Shown: positions 1 to 8,692 of the stretch, one piece after another | How positions within the stretch are numbered: the stretch's first letter is position 1 | How the letters are laid out: every line of letters begins with the position of its first letter | Assembly: GCF_040267705.1 (NCBI RefSeq) | Contig: NZ_CP158374.1 | Coordinates: 2,356,001 to 2,420,000, forward strand | DNA: 64,000 bases | Direction: 5' to 3' | DNA from: Agromyces sp. G08B096 | Lineage (GTDB): Bacteria > Actinomycetota > Actinomycetes > Actinomycetales > Microbacteriaceae | Notes under the pieces: model-generated | What the model saw: only the letters and a program-made list of their open reading frames with translations | Told to the model about the DNA's origin: nothing | The model's database searches: none | Translations under genes and position numbers: made by a program

Positions 1-69
1 CGCGCCACCGCGGGGATGCTGGCCCTCTGCTTCGAAGGCAAACGACACCGGTTCGAGGAGATCCTCTAG
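1..69 (+). CDS. 3' end of a prophage gene, partial
   Basis: Frame 1 is open from the first base and ends at TAG (67-69), giving a 22-residue tail that ends RHRFEEIL. The frame and the downstream genes on the same strand suggest the end of a phage gene. The fragment is too short to name. Confidence 0.5.
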   Translation, partial: RATAGMLALCFEGKRHRFEEIL

Positions 70-81
70 GGGTTAAACCCC
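69..81. repeat. 13-bp palindrome GGGGTTAAACCCC
   Basis: A perfect odd-length palindrome (GGGGTT-A-AACCCC) begins on the last base of the upstream stop codon and lies 54 bp before the next start. It could be a protein-binding site or part of a 3' end structure. No function is shown. Confidence 0.4.
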
Positions 82-134
82 GCCGGCTTCACACCCACCG
101 AATGAAGGGGTGAGCATCATGATGGAGCGGGAGC

Positions 135-392
135 GTGTTCACGGGTAAGGCCGGGCGCGCAATCGACGGCGCCCTCGACCACATCCTGCGGCAACGGAAG
201 CAGACCGCGAAGCAGGAAGCCGAACGCGCCTCCGTGGAGTGGCTGCTCTGGTACGTCGTCGACGGGTCACGCGTCCTCATCGACGCACCCCTCTCGGACC
301 GCCTCCACTGGCTCTCCGAAGTCGACGCCGCCCTCCACGTCGCAGGCCTCGAACGCCCGGCCGCTGAAGAGGTCACGGAGCCCACCGCATGA
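135..392 (+). CDS. Hypothetical phage protein, 85 aa
   Basis: GTG start chosen because GGAGCGGGAG lies directly upstream. The product is a soluble 85-residue protein with a basic N-terminal helix (about residues 5-35, rich in K, R, Q and E) and an acidic C-terminus. It overlaps the next gene by ATGA, so the two are probably translationally coupled. No family recognised. The position ahead of the terminase genes is where siphophages keep small late-control or HNH-type genes, but no such motif is present. Confidence 0.6.
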   Translation: MFTGKAGRAIDGALDHILRQRKQTAKQEAERASVEWLLWYVVDGSRVLIDAPLSDRLHWLSEVDAALHVAGLERPAAEEVTEPTA

Positions 393-685
393 GCACCGTG
401 CACTTCGTGCCAGACGGTGACCTCATCGAGCACGACATCACCTCCGACGACTGCGTGTGCGGCCCCACGACCCAGCCGGTCGAGTGGGACGACGGCACCA
501 CCGGGTGGCTCGTCACACACGCCAGCCTCGACGGCCGCGAAGTCGTCCCATCCGAAGCGTTCACGTTCGAGATCCCCGGAGGCGCGCAGAAGGCGCCCGA
601 CACGGAGGTGCTGCAGCAGGCAGCAGACGCCCTCGAACACCGCCTCACTCGTCACGACGAACCGAGGGAGCCGTCCAATGGATGA
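389..685 (+). CDS. Hypothetical phage protein, 98 aa
   Basis: Starts in an ATGA overlap with the preceding gene. Acidic, soluble 98-residue product. It has two cysteines close together (CVC, about residues 22-24) and an aspartate-rich first half; the C-terminal third is predicted helical. No recognised domain and no membrane segment. Its stop overlaps the next start by 8 bases, so genes 135-860 look like one transcriptional unit. Confidence 0.6.
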   Translation: MSTVHFVPDGDLIEHDITSDDCVCGPTTQPVEWDDGTTGWLVTHASLDGREVVPSEAFTFEIPGGAQKAPDTEVLQQAADALEHRLTRHDEPREPSNG

Positions 686-860
686 CCGCGTGTCCCGCCT
701 CCTCGACAAGGCAGAGCAGGCGGCCGACCAGAACAACCTCGACCAGGCGGAGACGTATCGCATCCTCGCCGGTCAGGTCGCGTATGGCCAGGTGGCGCCG
801 CAGTGGTCACACGGATGCATCGTGTTCACCGCCCGCTGGGTAGACCGCGGACGCGAGTAA
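678..860 (+). CDS. Hypothetical phage protein, 60 aa
   Basis: ATG at 678 overlaps the upstream stop by 8 bases and the frame ends at 860, giving 60 residues. The start was preferred over far-upstream frames because it follows GAGGGAG and fits the overlapping-gene pattern. The first half is a charged amphipathic helix rich in D, Q, A and E; the second half has aromatics and a basic end. Function unknown. Confidence 0.55.
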   Translation: MDDRVSRLLDKAEQAADQNNLDQAETYRILAGQVAYGQVAPQWSHGCIVFTARWVDRGRE

Positions 861-874
861 CCCCGGAGGTCGCC

Positions 875-1372
875 ATGATCGGTCAGGTCGCGATCATCTC
901 CGGACACGGGTGGGCGGCACGCCTCGTCCAGGTGGTCACGAGGTCGGCTCATAATCACGTTGTGATCGGCATCGGGAACGACATCTGCGTCTCCGCGGAA
1001 CCAAGAGGCGCGATCCTCCGCCCCACCAGCTACTACCCCGACCGAGGCGACCGCATCACCTGGTCCCGGTTCAACCTCACCCCCGACCAAGCCGACGCCA
1101 TCGCAGACTGGGCATTCGACGCCGAAGGCACCGAGTACTCCTGGATCGACTTCGTCTACGCCGGCATCGCCTCACTCCTGAAACAACACACCCCACGGTT
1201 CATCCGCGAACGCGTCGCATCCCCCGACCGGCTGATCTGCTCACAGCTCGCCGACCTCGCACTCCAAGCCGGCGGCATCCACCTGTTCGCAGACCAACGC
1301 CCCTACGGAGCCGTCACTCCCGCCGACTTCGCCCAAGTCTTCATCGACCACGGATGGACCGACCAGGCCTGA
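875..1372 (+). CDS. Permuted NlpC/P60-like (YiiX-type) cysteine hydrolase
   Basis: ATG at 875 follows GGAGGT. The 165-residue product has the layout of permuted papain-fold hydrolases: an N-terminal strand followed by a histidine (H28 in AHNHVVIGIG) and, far downstream, a helix starting with the probable nucleophile C122 (DRLICSQLADLAL). Family members hydrolyse amide bonds, often in peptidoglycan or lipids. There is no signal peptide or cell-wall-binding domain. It sits ahead of the terminase genes, an unusual place for a lysin, and could act in DNA entry, lysis or host-surface modification. The fold call is by motif spacing only. Confidence 0.6.
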   Translation: MIGQVAIISGHGWAARLVQVVTRSAHNHVVIGIGNDICVSAEPRGAILRPTSYYPDRGDRITWSRFNLTPDQADAIADWAFDAEGTEYSWIDFVYAGIASLLKQHTPRFIRERVASPDRLICSQLADLALQAGGIHLFADQRPYGAVTPADFAQVFIDHGWTDQA

Positions 1373-1379
1373 AGCTTCC

Positions 1380-1616
1380 TCACCGGATGCGACGCACCGA
1401 ACCCCGCGACGCACGAGCCGGCTCCGGCTCGGGGAACTCCTCCAGCGCCATCGGGATAGACGGCGACACCAGGATCGTGAGCCACCGGTCATCAGCGAGA
1501 CGGAACTGCACCGTCCCCTCGGCGATCTCCCCGCCGTCGTTACGCAGATCCGCGAGGACCCGACCATCGTTCGTCTCGAACCTCTGCCCGCCATAGTGCA
1601 GCACATACTTCGCCAT
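1380..1616 (-). CDS. Hypothetical protein on the opposite strand, 78 aa
   Basis: This 78-residue gene converges on the hydrolase gene, with 7 bp between the two stops. ATG at 1616 is preferred because the protein then starts MAKYVLHYGG and purine-rich GGGATGG lies upstream. Predicted content is mostly beta strand (residues 1-58) followed by a Pro/Glu/Arg tail. No membrane segment. It is transcribed against the late operon, so it may be expressed in the lysogen. No family recognised. Confidence 0.55.
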   Translation of the reverse strand: MAKYVLHYGGQRFETNDGRVLADLRNDGGEIAEGTVQFRLADDRWLTILVSPSIPMALEEFPEPEPARASRGSVRRIR

Positions 1617-1696
1617 ACCCACACCATCCCACTCGACGCCGACAACGGCGAGAGCCCCAGACGCGGGACAGGCGCCCGTCGAAGAGGTGAACGCAC

Positions 1697-2191
1697 ATGG
1701 CGAAGCCAGCAACGTTCGACTCTCACGCACGTGTACGCGCGCGGAAGCTGTTCGACGAGGGCATGTCGTGCAACGCCATAGCGCGTGAGCTCGGCGTCTC
1801 GGCGTCGACGATCTCTCGTTGGGCGAAGGGTGAGGGGTTGTCGTTCGACCGGTCGGCGACCGCGGCGGCTTCTGCTGCTGTCGAGGTGGATGCGCGTGCA
1901 CGTCGGACGCTGATCCGTTCTCGCCTGTACGGGCGTGTGGAGAAGCTGCTGTCGTCTGTGGAGGCGGAGACGTTCAAGACGTTGGTGCCGTCGGGCCCGG
2001 GCGAGCAGTCGACGCGGACACTGGACTATGTGCCGTCGAACGATGAGCGGAACATCTCGACGTCGATCGCGAACTATCTGAAGGAGGCCCGCGAGCTCGA
2101 GCGGGCTGATGACGACCGTGGTGTCGGGTCGGCGGAGTCGCTGCTGGGTGCTCTGGCGCGGGAGTTGGGGCTGGAGCCTGCGGATGGTTGA
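1697..2191 (+). CDS. Terminase small subunit
   Basis: Small 164-residue DNA-binding protein placed directly before the large terminase. A homeodomain-like helix-turn-helix spans about residues 10-45 (SCNAIARELGVSASTISRWA), as in many siphophage small terminases that recognise the packaging site. The C-terminal half is helical and probably oligomerises. The preceding GAGGTG supports the ATG at 1697. The stop overlaps the large-subunit start by 8 bases, indicating coupled expression. Confidence 0.85.
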   Translation: MAKPATFDSHARVRARKLFDEGMSCNAIARELGVSASTISRWAKGEGLSFDRSATAAASAAVEVDARARRTLIRSRLYGRVEKLLSSVEAETFKTLVPSGPGEQSTRTLDYVPSNDERNISTSIANYLKEARELERADDDRGVGSAESLLGALARELGLEPADG

Positions 2192-3524
2192 CGTGCTCGA
2201 CGGCGCCCCCGTGCTCTCCTGCCTGGGTGCGACGCAGCAGACCGCGTTGCGTGGCATGAAGGCACGCGTGAACATCCTCGAGGGCGCGATCCGGTCGGGC
2301 AAGACGATCGTGTCGCTGCTGCGGTTCCTCATCGCGGTGGTGTTCGCGCGTGGAGGCGCGATCGTCGTCGTCGCCCGCACCCGTGACTCGGCGTACCGGA
2401 ACGTGTTCGCCCCGCTGATGGACCCGGCCCTGTTCGGCCGGCTCGCGTTCCTCGTGTCCTACAACTCGGGTGCGCCGACGGCGAAGATCCTGGGCCGCAC
2501 CGTGCACGTCCTCGGCGCGTCGGATGCGAAGGCGGAGAAGGTGCTCCGTGGTCTCACGGTCGCTCTCGCGTACGTGGATGAGGTCACCGTCATCCCGGAG
2601 GAGTTCTTCACCCAGCTGCTGGGCCGTATGAGCCCACCGAACGCGCAACTCTTCGGCACGACCAACCCGGACTCGCCGGCGCACTGGCTGAAGGTCAAGT
2701 TCCTCGACCGCATCGGCACCGACCTCGTCGGCTGGGTGTCGTTCCACTTCACCCTCGACGACAACCCAGGCCTGACCGAGCAGTACAAGCTGTCGATCAA
2801 GGCCGAGTTCACGGGCCTCTGGTACAAGCGGTTCGTGCTCGGCGAGTGGGTCGCCGCCGAGGGCGCGATCTTCGACATGTGGGACCCCGACATCCACACG
2901 ATCCCGTGGGACGACCTGCCCGAGATGCAGGAACTCATCGCCGTGGGCGTGGACTACGGCACCACAAACCCGACCGCAGCGATCATCCTCGGCATCAGCG
3001 CCGAGCACGACGGGTACGGGCGCCCCCGCCGGCGCCTGTTCTTCGTCGACGAGTTCCGGCACGACTCGAAGACGGCGCAGCAGAAACTCACCGATGCGCA
3101 GCTCTCCGAACGGCTGCGGGCATGGCTCGACGAGAACCACCTGCCACCGTCCACAGGGACACGCCTCCGACCCCGGTACGTGATCCTCGACCCGTCGGCC
3201 GCATCGTTCATGGTGCAGCTCCACTCCGACGGCGTCACCGCAGCGCAGGCCGACAACGAGGTGCTGTACGGCATCCGCACCGTCGCTTCCCTCCTCGCCG
3301 CAGGGAAGCTGCTCGTCGCCCGCCCCACCACGCAGAACCCTGATCGCGGATGCCCCGGCTTCATCGCCGAAGCACCCGGTTACGCGTGGGACCCGGAGGC
3401 GACGCTGAAGGGCGTCGACAAGCCGATCAAGGTCGCGGACCACTCACTCGACGGCGGACGCTACTCCGTCGTCACGACCGAGCGCATCTGGCGTTCCCGC
3501 ATCGACTTCGCTCTCGCTGCCTGA
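2184..3524 (+). CDS. Terminase large subunit
   Basis: DNA-packaging motor of 446 residues, a usual length. Walker A is GAIRSGKT at residues 34-41. The Walker B/catalytic stretch LAYVDEV lies near residues 127-133, followed by the coupling motif region (GTTNPDSP). The nuclease domain begins with GVDYGTTNPTA near residue 254, whose Asp is a probable metal ligand; further acidic residues (FVDEF, ILDPSAASF) follow. It resembles PBSX/Terminase_6-type enzymes. ATG 2184 was chosen because it overlaps the small-subunit stop. Confidence 0.95.
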   Translation: MVDVLDGAPVLSCLGATQQTALRGMKARVNILEGAIRSGKTIVSLLRFLIAVVFARGGAIVVVARTRDSAYRNVFAPLMDPALFGRLAFLVSYNSGAPTAKILGRTVHVLGASDAKAEKVLRGLTVALAYVDEVTVIPEEFFTQLLGRMSPPNAQLFGTTNPDSPAHWLKVKFLDRIGTDLVGWVSFHFTLDDNPGLTEQYKLSIKAEFTGLWYKRFVLGEWVAAEGAIFDMWDPDIHTIPWDDLPEMQELIAVGVDYGTTNPTAAIILGISAEHDGYGRPRRRLFFVDEFRHDSKTAQQKLTDAQLSERLRAWLDENHLPPSTGTRLRPRYVILDPSAASFMVQLHSDGVTAAQADNEVLYGIRTVASLLAAGKLLVARPTTQNPDRGCPGFIAEAPGYAWDPEATLKGVDKPIKVADHSLDGGRYSVVTTERIWRSRIDFALAA

Positions 3525-3537
3525 AACGGAGGCCCGC

Positions 3538-5211
3538 ATGGCTGACACGTGGCCTCCCGAACCATTCGACATCGCGTTCGCCCGATTCCGCGAGCTCGAC
3601 GCCTGGTACACCGGAGACGCGCAGACCCTCGCGGAGATCTACTCCGGGCAGGCGGCCGCTGCAGCGCCCACGCACACCGTCAACGGGCGCGCGTACCGGG
3701 GCGGCATCCTCGGTTCTCTGTCGAAGATGTTCGTCGGGCAGCCCGTGGTGCCGGACGAGAAGCGGATGCGGATGCACCTGCCGCTCGCCGCGGACCTGTG
3801 CACCCTGTCGGCGGACCTCCTGTTCGGTGAAGCCCCGCAGGTCGTGTTCCGCAACCCAACCCCGGACGCGGCGCCGGCGGACGGTGAGCCGGTCACGAAG
3901 TGGACCCACCCGGCGCAGGACCGCCTCGACGAGATCATCGGCGCCGATGAGGCGCACGCGGAACTCCTGCTCGCTGGTGAGTACGCTGCCGCGCTCGGCG
4001 GGTCGTACATCGCGGTCGCGTGGGATAAGGAGCTGCAGGACCACGTCTTCCCGAAGGCGTACGCCGCTGACTCCGCCATCCCCACGTTCCGTCACGGCCG
4101 CCTGTGGTCGGTGAAGCTGTGGTCCGAGTACCACGACGGCAACGAGGTGTACCGCCTCGTCGAAGAGCACCAGCGCGGCACCGTCGAGTTCACCCTGTAC
4201 CGCGGCACCGCCCGCACCCTCGGCAAGCCGGTGCAGATCGAGGAACGCCCAGAGACGGCGCATTATGCGTCCCTCCGTACACCGGCGGACTACGACGTCC
4301 TCGACGGGGAACTCCCCCAGTCGGTGAAGATCGCGACCGGCTCCGACCGTCTCGCGGTCGCGTACATGCCGAACGCACGCCCCGTGAGGGACTGGCGGAA
4401 GCTCGGCCCCCTCGCATACCTCGGACGCTCCGACCTCGACGGCGTGCAGGACATCCTCGACAAGGTCGACATGACATGGTCGTCCCTCATGCGCGACATC
4501 GAGAACGGGCAGGGCCGGCTCATCATGCCGGAGGAGTTCCTCACCGTGAACGGTCCCGGGCAGGGTTCCACCGCGGACCTGTACCGGCAGGTGTTCACCC
4601 CCGTCGCGGGTGGCCTCGGGAAGTCGACCGACAACAGCGGTGGGATCACGATCGCGCAGTTCGCTATCCGGGTGCAGGAGCACCTCGACACCATCAACGG
4701 GTTGAAGAAGGAGCTCGCGTCCGCTGTCGGGTACTCCGAGTCTCACCTCGGCCTCGACGACGCGAGGGGGGAACGAACCGCGACCGATGTGCAGGCTGAC
4801 CTGTCCGACTCGGAACGCACCCGCGACAAGAAGGCCCTGTACGCGAAGGCCGCGCTCGCACGCTGGTCGCTCGCGGCGCTCGAGATCGACAAGGCCGTGT
4901 TCGGCGGCACCGACGTCGGAGACCTGACCTCCGCACCCGACGTGGTGTTCGCGCCTGTGTCGCAGGCGGACCCGGAGAAGATGGCCCGCACCGCGCAGCT
5001 GCTCGACGCTGCCCGCGCAGCGACCCGGGAGACCATCGTCCGCACCGTTCACCCCGACTGGGACGACGACGAGGTCAAGGTGGAAGCCGACGGCATCCGC
5101 GACGAACTCGATCAGGCGGCGATGCGTGACCCGATCATGTCGCCGTTCGACCCCACCGACCAGGAGAAGCCCGACGACGGCGAGGAGCCTGAGGATGGCG
5201 ACGAAGACTGA
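3538..5211 (+). CDS. Portal protein (SPP1 Gp6-like)
   Basis: 557-residue protein immediately after the terminase, with GGAGG before its ATG. Length, position and features (N-terminal MPFDIAFARF-type helices, the VNGRAYRGGILGSLSKMF segment, a long helical C-terminal region and an acidic tail rich in E, D and P) fit the Phage_prot_Gp6 portal family, which forms the dodecameric vertex for DNA entry. The coding end overlaps the MuF-like gene by 17 bases. No truncation seen. Confidence 0.9.
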   Translation: MADTWPPEPFDIAFARFRELDAWYTGDAQTLAEIYSGQAAAAAPTHTVNGRAYRGGILGSLSKMFVGQPVVPDEKRMRMHLPLAADLCTLSADLLFGEAPQVVFRNPTPDAAPADGEPVTKWTHPAQDRLDEIIGADEAHAELLLAGEYAAALGGSYIAVAWDKELQDHVFPKAYAADSAIPTFRHGRLWSVKLWSEYHDGNEVYRLVEEHQRGTVEFTLYRGTARTLGKPVQIEERPETAHYASLRTPADYDVLDGELPQSVKIATGSDRLAVAYMPNARPVRDWRKLGPLAYLGRSDLDGVQDILDKVDMTWSSLMRDIENGQGRLIMPEEFLTVNGPGQGSTADLYRQVFTPVAGGLGKSTDNSGGITIAQFAIRVQEHLDTINGLKKELASAVGYSESHLGLDDARGERTATDVQADLSDSERTRDKKALYAKAALARWSLAALEIDKAVFGGTDVGDLTSAPDVVFAPVSQADPEKMARTAQLLDAARAATRETIVRTVHPDWDDDEVKVEADGIRDELDQAAMRDPIMSPFDPTDQEKPDDGEEPEDGDED

Positions 5212-6370
5212 ACCGACCGCGGCGCAGCACGCAGCAACCCTGATCGGTGCGTACGTGCTCGCCGAGGTTCAGCTTCTCCGTGGCGTCACCGGAATCCTGC
5301 GGACGTCGGAGGGTTTCACTGGGCTGCCTCGCATCCGTGAGCTCGTCTCGCGGGTGGTGAGGTCCCTTGCACGTGGTGATCGTGTCGCTCAGGCGATGGT
5401 GTCCGCCGCGATTGTGGAGGGTACGGGCATCGCCCGCGGGCAGACGAAGACGCTGAAGGCTGTGATCCGTGCCGCCGGTGTGGACGCCCGCGGCGGCTCC
5501 CGAGGGCCCGGAGGTGGGCGCCCGCCGGGACGTGGGCTGCAGCTACCCGACGATGAGTTCTTCGACCTGTCGATGCCGCACGGGGAACGCGCCGCGCAGG
5601 CGATCCGAGACGACATCGTGTCCGAGCTCGAAGACGTGCGGCGCCGCATCACCCGTCTCCCGGACGACATCTACAAGATGATCGCCCCGCACGGTGCGAT
5701 CTACCAGGTCCTGTCGAACGACGTCACGCCAGCCCAGGCGCAGGCGATGGCGTGGCGGGTGTTCGTGTCGCAGGGAGTCACCGGGTTCACAGACCGTTCC
5801 GGCCGGGACTGGTCGCTCTCCGCGTACGTGGAGATGGCGGTCCGGACTGCGGCGGCGCGGGCGCAGAATGCGTCACACCTGGCGCGGATGCGTGCGATCG
5901 GGGTGGAGTACTTCACCGTCCCGACGTCGGCGCACCCGTGCCCGCTGTGCTTCCCATGGCAGGGGCGTGTCATCACCGCTGAACCGATCCCGGACCCGGT
6001 GATCCCGGTCGCGGGCACGATCGAGCAGGCGACCGCGGCGGGGCTGTTCCACCCGAACTGTGCGCACGTCCTGATCCCGGTGTATCCGGGCATCACGCAG
6101 CTCGAGCCGGGTGTGTGGACGGAGGAGTTGCAGCGGGAGTACACGCTGTCGCAGCGGCAGCGTGCGATCGAGCGGGAGATCCGGAAGGCGAAACGTCAGG
6201 CGGAGTACGCCCTCACCCCCGAGGCGCGGGCCGACGCGATCGGCAAGCTGCGGCATGAACAGGCGCGGATGCGGTCGTTCATCGCCGACACCGGGTTCCT
6301 CCGCGACTCCCGCCGCGAACAGGTCGACCTCACCGACCCGCGCATCAAGCTGCCCCAGCCAATCCGGTGA
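5195..6370 (+). CDS. Minor capsid protein, MuF-like (Phage_min_cap2)
   Basis: ATG 5195, preceded by GAGGAG, lies inside the end of the portal gene. The 391-residue product has an N-terminal helical region, a Gly/Pro/Arg-rich linker around residues 95-115, and a MuF-type C-terminal domain. That domain carries a probable metal site: C249xxC252 (HPCPLC) and H286xxC289xH291 (HPNCAH). Such proteins are packaged with the portal and function in capsid assembly or are ejected with DNA. The C-terminal tail is basic and coiled. Confidence 0.87.
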   Translation: MATKTEPTAAQHAATLIGAYVLAEVQLLRGVTGILRTSEGFTGLPRIRELVSRVVRSLARGDRVAQAMVSAAIVEGTGIARGQTKTLKAVIRAAGVDARGGSRGPGGGRPPGRGLQLPDDEFFDLSMPHGERAAQAIRDDIVSELEDVRRRITRLPDDIYKMIAPHGAIYQVLSNDVTPAQAQAMAWRVFVSQGVTGFTDRSGRDWSLSAYVEMAVRTAAARAQNASHLARMRAIGVEYFTVPTSAHPCPLCFPWQGRVITAEPIPDPVIPVAGTIEQATAAGLFHPNCAHVLIPVYPGITQLEPGVWTEELQREYTLSQRQRAIEREIRKAKRQAEYALTPEARADAIGKLRHEQARMRSFIADTGFLRDSRREQVDLTDPRIKLPQPIR

Positions 6371-6376
6371 CATCGC

Positions 6377-6535
6377 ATGACCGCAATTCACATGTATCTC
6401 GGACGCCCGTTCGTCACCGGCGTCGAGTGTCCTCGATGCCAATTCGATTCGATGCTCGCCGCCCTCGTGCTGATCGACAACCAGCCCGCCTTCCTGTGGG
6501 CGTGCGGTCGGCCCGTGTGTTCAGCGGGCGACTAG
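6377..6535 (+). CDS. Small cysteine-rich protein, 52 aa
   Basis: A 52-codon frame starts 7 bases after the MuF-like stop, with GGTGA upstream. It encodes CPRC near residues 18-21, C43 and C48, which could form a small zinc knuckle (CxxC...CxxxxC). The position between minor capsid and scaffold genes and the same strand support a real gene. There is no homology I can name, and the order of cysteines is the only functional hint. Confidence 0.5.
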   Translation: MTAIHMYLGRPFVTGVECPRCQFDSMLAALVLIDNQPAFLWACGRPVCSAGD

Positions 6536-6603
6536 CTCCCGCCTCGCGCGGGCTCATCCCCATCCACCGACTGCCGGCAGGTCCGGCGAAGGAGACAACC
6601 ATC

Positions 6604-7410
6604 ATGTCCGAGCAGGCCTCGAACACTCAGCACGACCTCATCGACATCTCGACCTACGCCGATGCGGAACCGGTCTACATGCCGGGCCCCGCGCGACCGT
6701 CGAAGCTCGCCCTCATGGGCATCCGCTTCATGACGGACGAGGGAGACGGCACCGGCGCAGGCGACCCGCCCACCGATCCGCCCTCGAGCTCCACCCCGCC
6801 GTGGGGTGACGACCCGTCGAAGTTCGACCCGGACAAGGCCTGGAAGCTCATCCAGAACGTCAAGGGCGATCTCGTCGAGGAGCGCACGAAGCGTGAGCAG
6901 GCCATCAAGGACGCCGTCGAACAGGCGCAGAAGTCCACCCTCGCGGAATTCGCGAAGCTCCTCACCGGAGGCGAACCCGAGGAGACCGACCCTGAGAAGC
7001 TCAAGGCCCGCGTCACCGACCTGTCGACGCAGATCCAGTCGAAGGACGGCGAGCTCACGAAGGCGCAGGCCGACGTGAAGGCCGCGAACCTCTCCACCGC
7101 CGTCGCCCTCCTCGCCCCCTCGCTCGGCGGGAACGCGAAGCTCCTCCTCGCGAACGAGGAGTTCAAGACCTCCATCGCGTCGGCAGAGCCGACCGATGAG
7201 GCGGCCATCACGGCCGCGATCACCAAGGCGTTGCAGGCCAACGCCGCACTCAAGCAGCCCCCCGCCCGGTCAGGTGCCGGCGAACACACGGGGCCGACCG
7301 TCCAGTCCCTCGAAGCGCAGCTCAAGGCCGCGACAGAGAAGGGCGAATGGCGGGAGACCATCCGCCTGAAGCGGGCCATCGCAGCCGCGAAAACCGCCAC
7401 CGGCAACTGA
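6604..7410 (+). CDS. Capsid scaffolding protein
   Basis: ATG 6604 with AAGGAGA upstream. The 268-residue product is acidic, with a flexible Asp/Pro/Gly/Ser-rich N-terminal third (about residues 40-75), a charged coiled-coil centre (about residues 80-165) and a basic C-terminal helix. This is the usual architecture of siphophage scaffolds, which guide procapsid assembly and then leave. It lies directly before the major capsid gene. No protease motif is seen, so maturation probably does not depend on a fused protease. Confidence 0.85.
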   Translation: MSEQASNTQHDLIDISTYADAEPVYMPGPARPSKLALMGIRFMTDEGDGTGAGDPPTDPPSSSTPPWGDDPSKFDPDKAWKLIQNVKGDLVEERTKREQAIKDAVEQAQKSTLAEFAKLLTGGEPEETDPEKLKARVTDLSTQIQSKDGELTKAQADVKAANLSTAVALLAPSLGGNAKLLLANEEFKTSIASAEPTDEAAITAAITKALQANAALKQPPARSGAGEHTGPTVQSLEAQLKAATEKGEWRETIRLKRAIAAAKTATGN

Positions 7411-7426
7411 ACCCAAGGAGAACAGC

Positions 7427-8623
7427 ATGGCTGGAATCACCGGGCAGGGGACGACCTTCAACCTGCCCAACTACACCGGCGAGCTCTTCCAGATCTCGCC
7501 CGACGACACCCCCCTCCTCTCCGCGATCGGTGGCCTCACCGGCGGCAAGGAGACCAAGTCGACCGAGTTCGAGTGGCAGACCTACGACCTCCGTTCCCCG
7601 GAGGAGAACCGGTCCCGCCTCGAGGGCGCGAACGCGCAGAACTCGGACCAGCGTGTCCGCGCGAACGTGTCGAACGTGGTGGAGATCCACCAGGAGACCG
7701 TCGAGGTGTCGTACACCAAGCAGGCCGCCACCGGCCAGCACAGCGGCGTGAACAACGACGCGTCGAACCCCGTCACCGCGGAACTCCCGTGGCAGATCGA
7801 GCAGGCGCTGAAGGCGAAGGCGACCGACGTCGAAGCGTCGTTCATCCTCGGCCAGTACCAGAAGCCGGTCGACAACACCACGGCCCGGAAGACCCGGGGT
7901 CTGCTGCAGGCCATCACGACCAACGTGATCGACCTCGGCACCGCGTTCACCGGCCTCGCCGCCGCGACCGACACGATCACCCACACCGCCACGCCGCTCG
8001 CGGACAACGACGCGGTGCGGTTCACGTCGGTGGGCGCGTCGACCGCGATCAAGGTGAACCGCGTCTACTACGTCGTCGGCAAGACCACGAACGCGTTCAA
8101 GGTCTCCGCGACGAAGGGTGGCGCGCCGATCAACATCGGCACCGCCACCGTCGACGTGTCGAAGCTCGCGACCGCGGGCCCGACGAAGGACACCTACGAC
8201 GAGCTGTTCCAGCGCGTCTACGACAACGGCGGCATGCGCGAGGGCGCGACGCAGACGATCATCGTCGGCTCGCGGCAGAAGCGGAACCTGTCCGAGGCGT
8301 ACGCCCGCGCGTACGGCAAGTACCAGGAGCAGTCCCGGAACGTCGGCGGTGTCAACTTCACCACCATCCAGACGGACTTCGGCACGTTCAACGTGCTGCT
8401 CGACCGCTGGCTGCCGGCCGACGTGTTCAACGTCACCTCGCTCGAGCAGCTCGCCCCGGTGTTCCTGAACATCCCGGGCAAGGGCCACTTCTTCGAGGAA
8501 GAGCTCGCGAAGATCGGCGCGTCCGACCGCGTGCAGCTCTACGGCGAGATCGGCCTGGAGTACGGCAACGAGAAGGCGCACGGCGTGATCCGTGGCCTCC
8601 CCGTCGCGCCCGTCTGGGCCTGA
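7427..8623 (+). CDS. Major capsid protein (DUF5309/SU10-like HK97 fold)
   Basis: 398-residue shell protein with a strong AAGGAGA site. The N-terminal arm (residues 1-20) is followed by the SPDDTPLLSAIGG and TEFEWQTYDLR motifs typical of the DUF5309/SU10 capsid group. A Thr/Ala/Val-rich insertion of about 75 residues (about 166-242) interrupts the fold and looks like an added beta domain exposed on the capsid. The C-terminus ends in GVIRGLPVAPVWA. A perfect stem-loop follows within 10 bases of the stop. Confidence 0.92.
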   Translation: MAGITGQGTTFNLPNYTGELFQISPDDTPLLSAIGGLTGGKETKSTEFEWQTYDLRSPEENRSRLEGANAQNSDQRVRANVSNVVEIHQETVEVSYTKQAATGQHSGVNNDASNPVTAELPWQIEQALKAKATDVEASFILGQYQKPVDNTTARKTRGLLQAITTNVIDLGTAFTGLAAATDTITHTATPLADNDAVRFTSVGASTAIKVNRVYYVVGKTTNAFKVSATKGGAPINIGTATVDVSKLATAGPTKDTYDELFQRVYDNGGMREGATQTIIVGSRQKRNLSEAYARAYGKYQEQSRNVGGVNFTTIQTDFGTFNVLLDRWLPADVFNVTSLEQLAPVFLNIPGKGHFFEEELAKIGASDRVQLYGEIGLEYGNEKAHGVIRGLPVAPVWA

Positions 8624-8631
8624 CCCGCACT

Positions 8632-8662
8632 GGCCCCAGCGCTCACCACGGGCGCTGGGGCC
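8632..8662 (+). terminator. Stem-loop after major capsid gene
   Basis: Perfect 11-bp stem GGCCCCAGCGC / GCGCTGGGGCC with a 9-nt loop, 8 bases after the capsid stop. There is no T-run, so it may be a partial terminator or a 3' stabiliser that raises capsid mRNA relative to downstream genes. Confidence 0.75.
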
Positions 8663-8692
8663 AACCCCACCATCCCATCCAAGGAGACGCCC

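Noticed and set aside
119-148. A 9-codon frame starting ATGATG before the first complete gene
   Set aside because: Too short; the GTG at 135 in the adjacent frame follows the ribosome site and opens an 85-codon gene.
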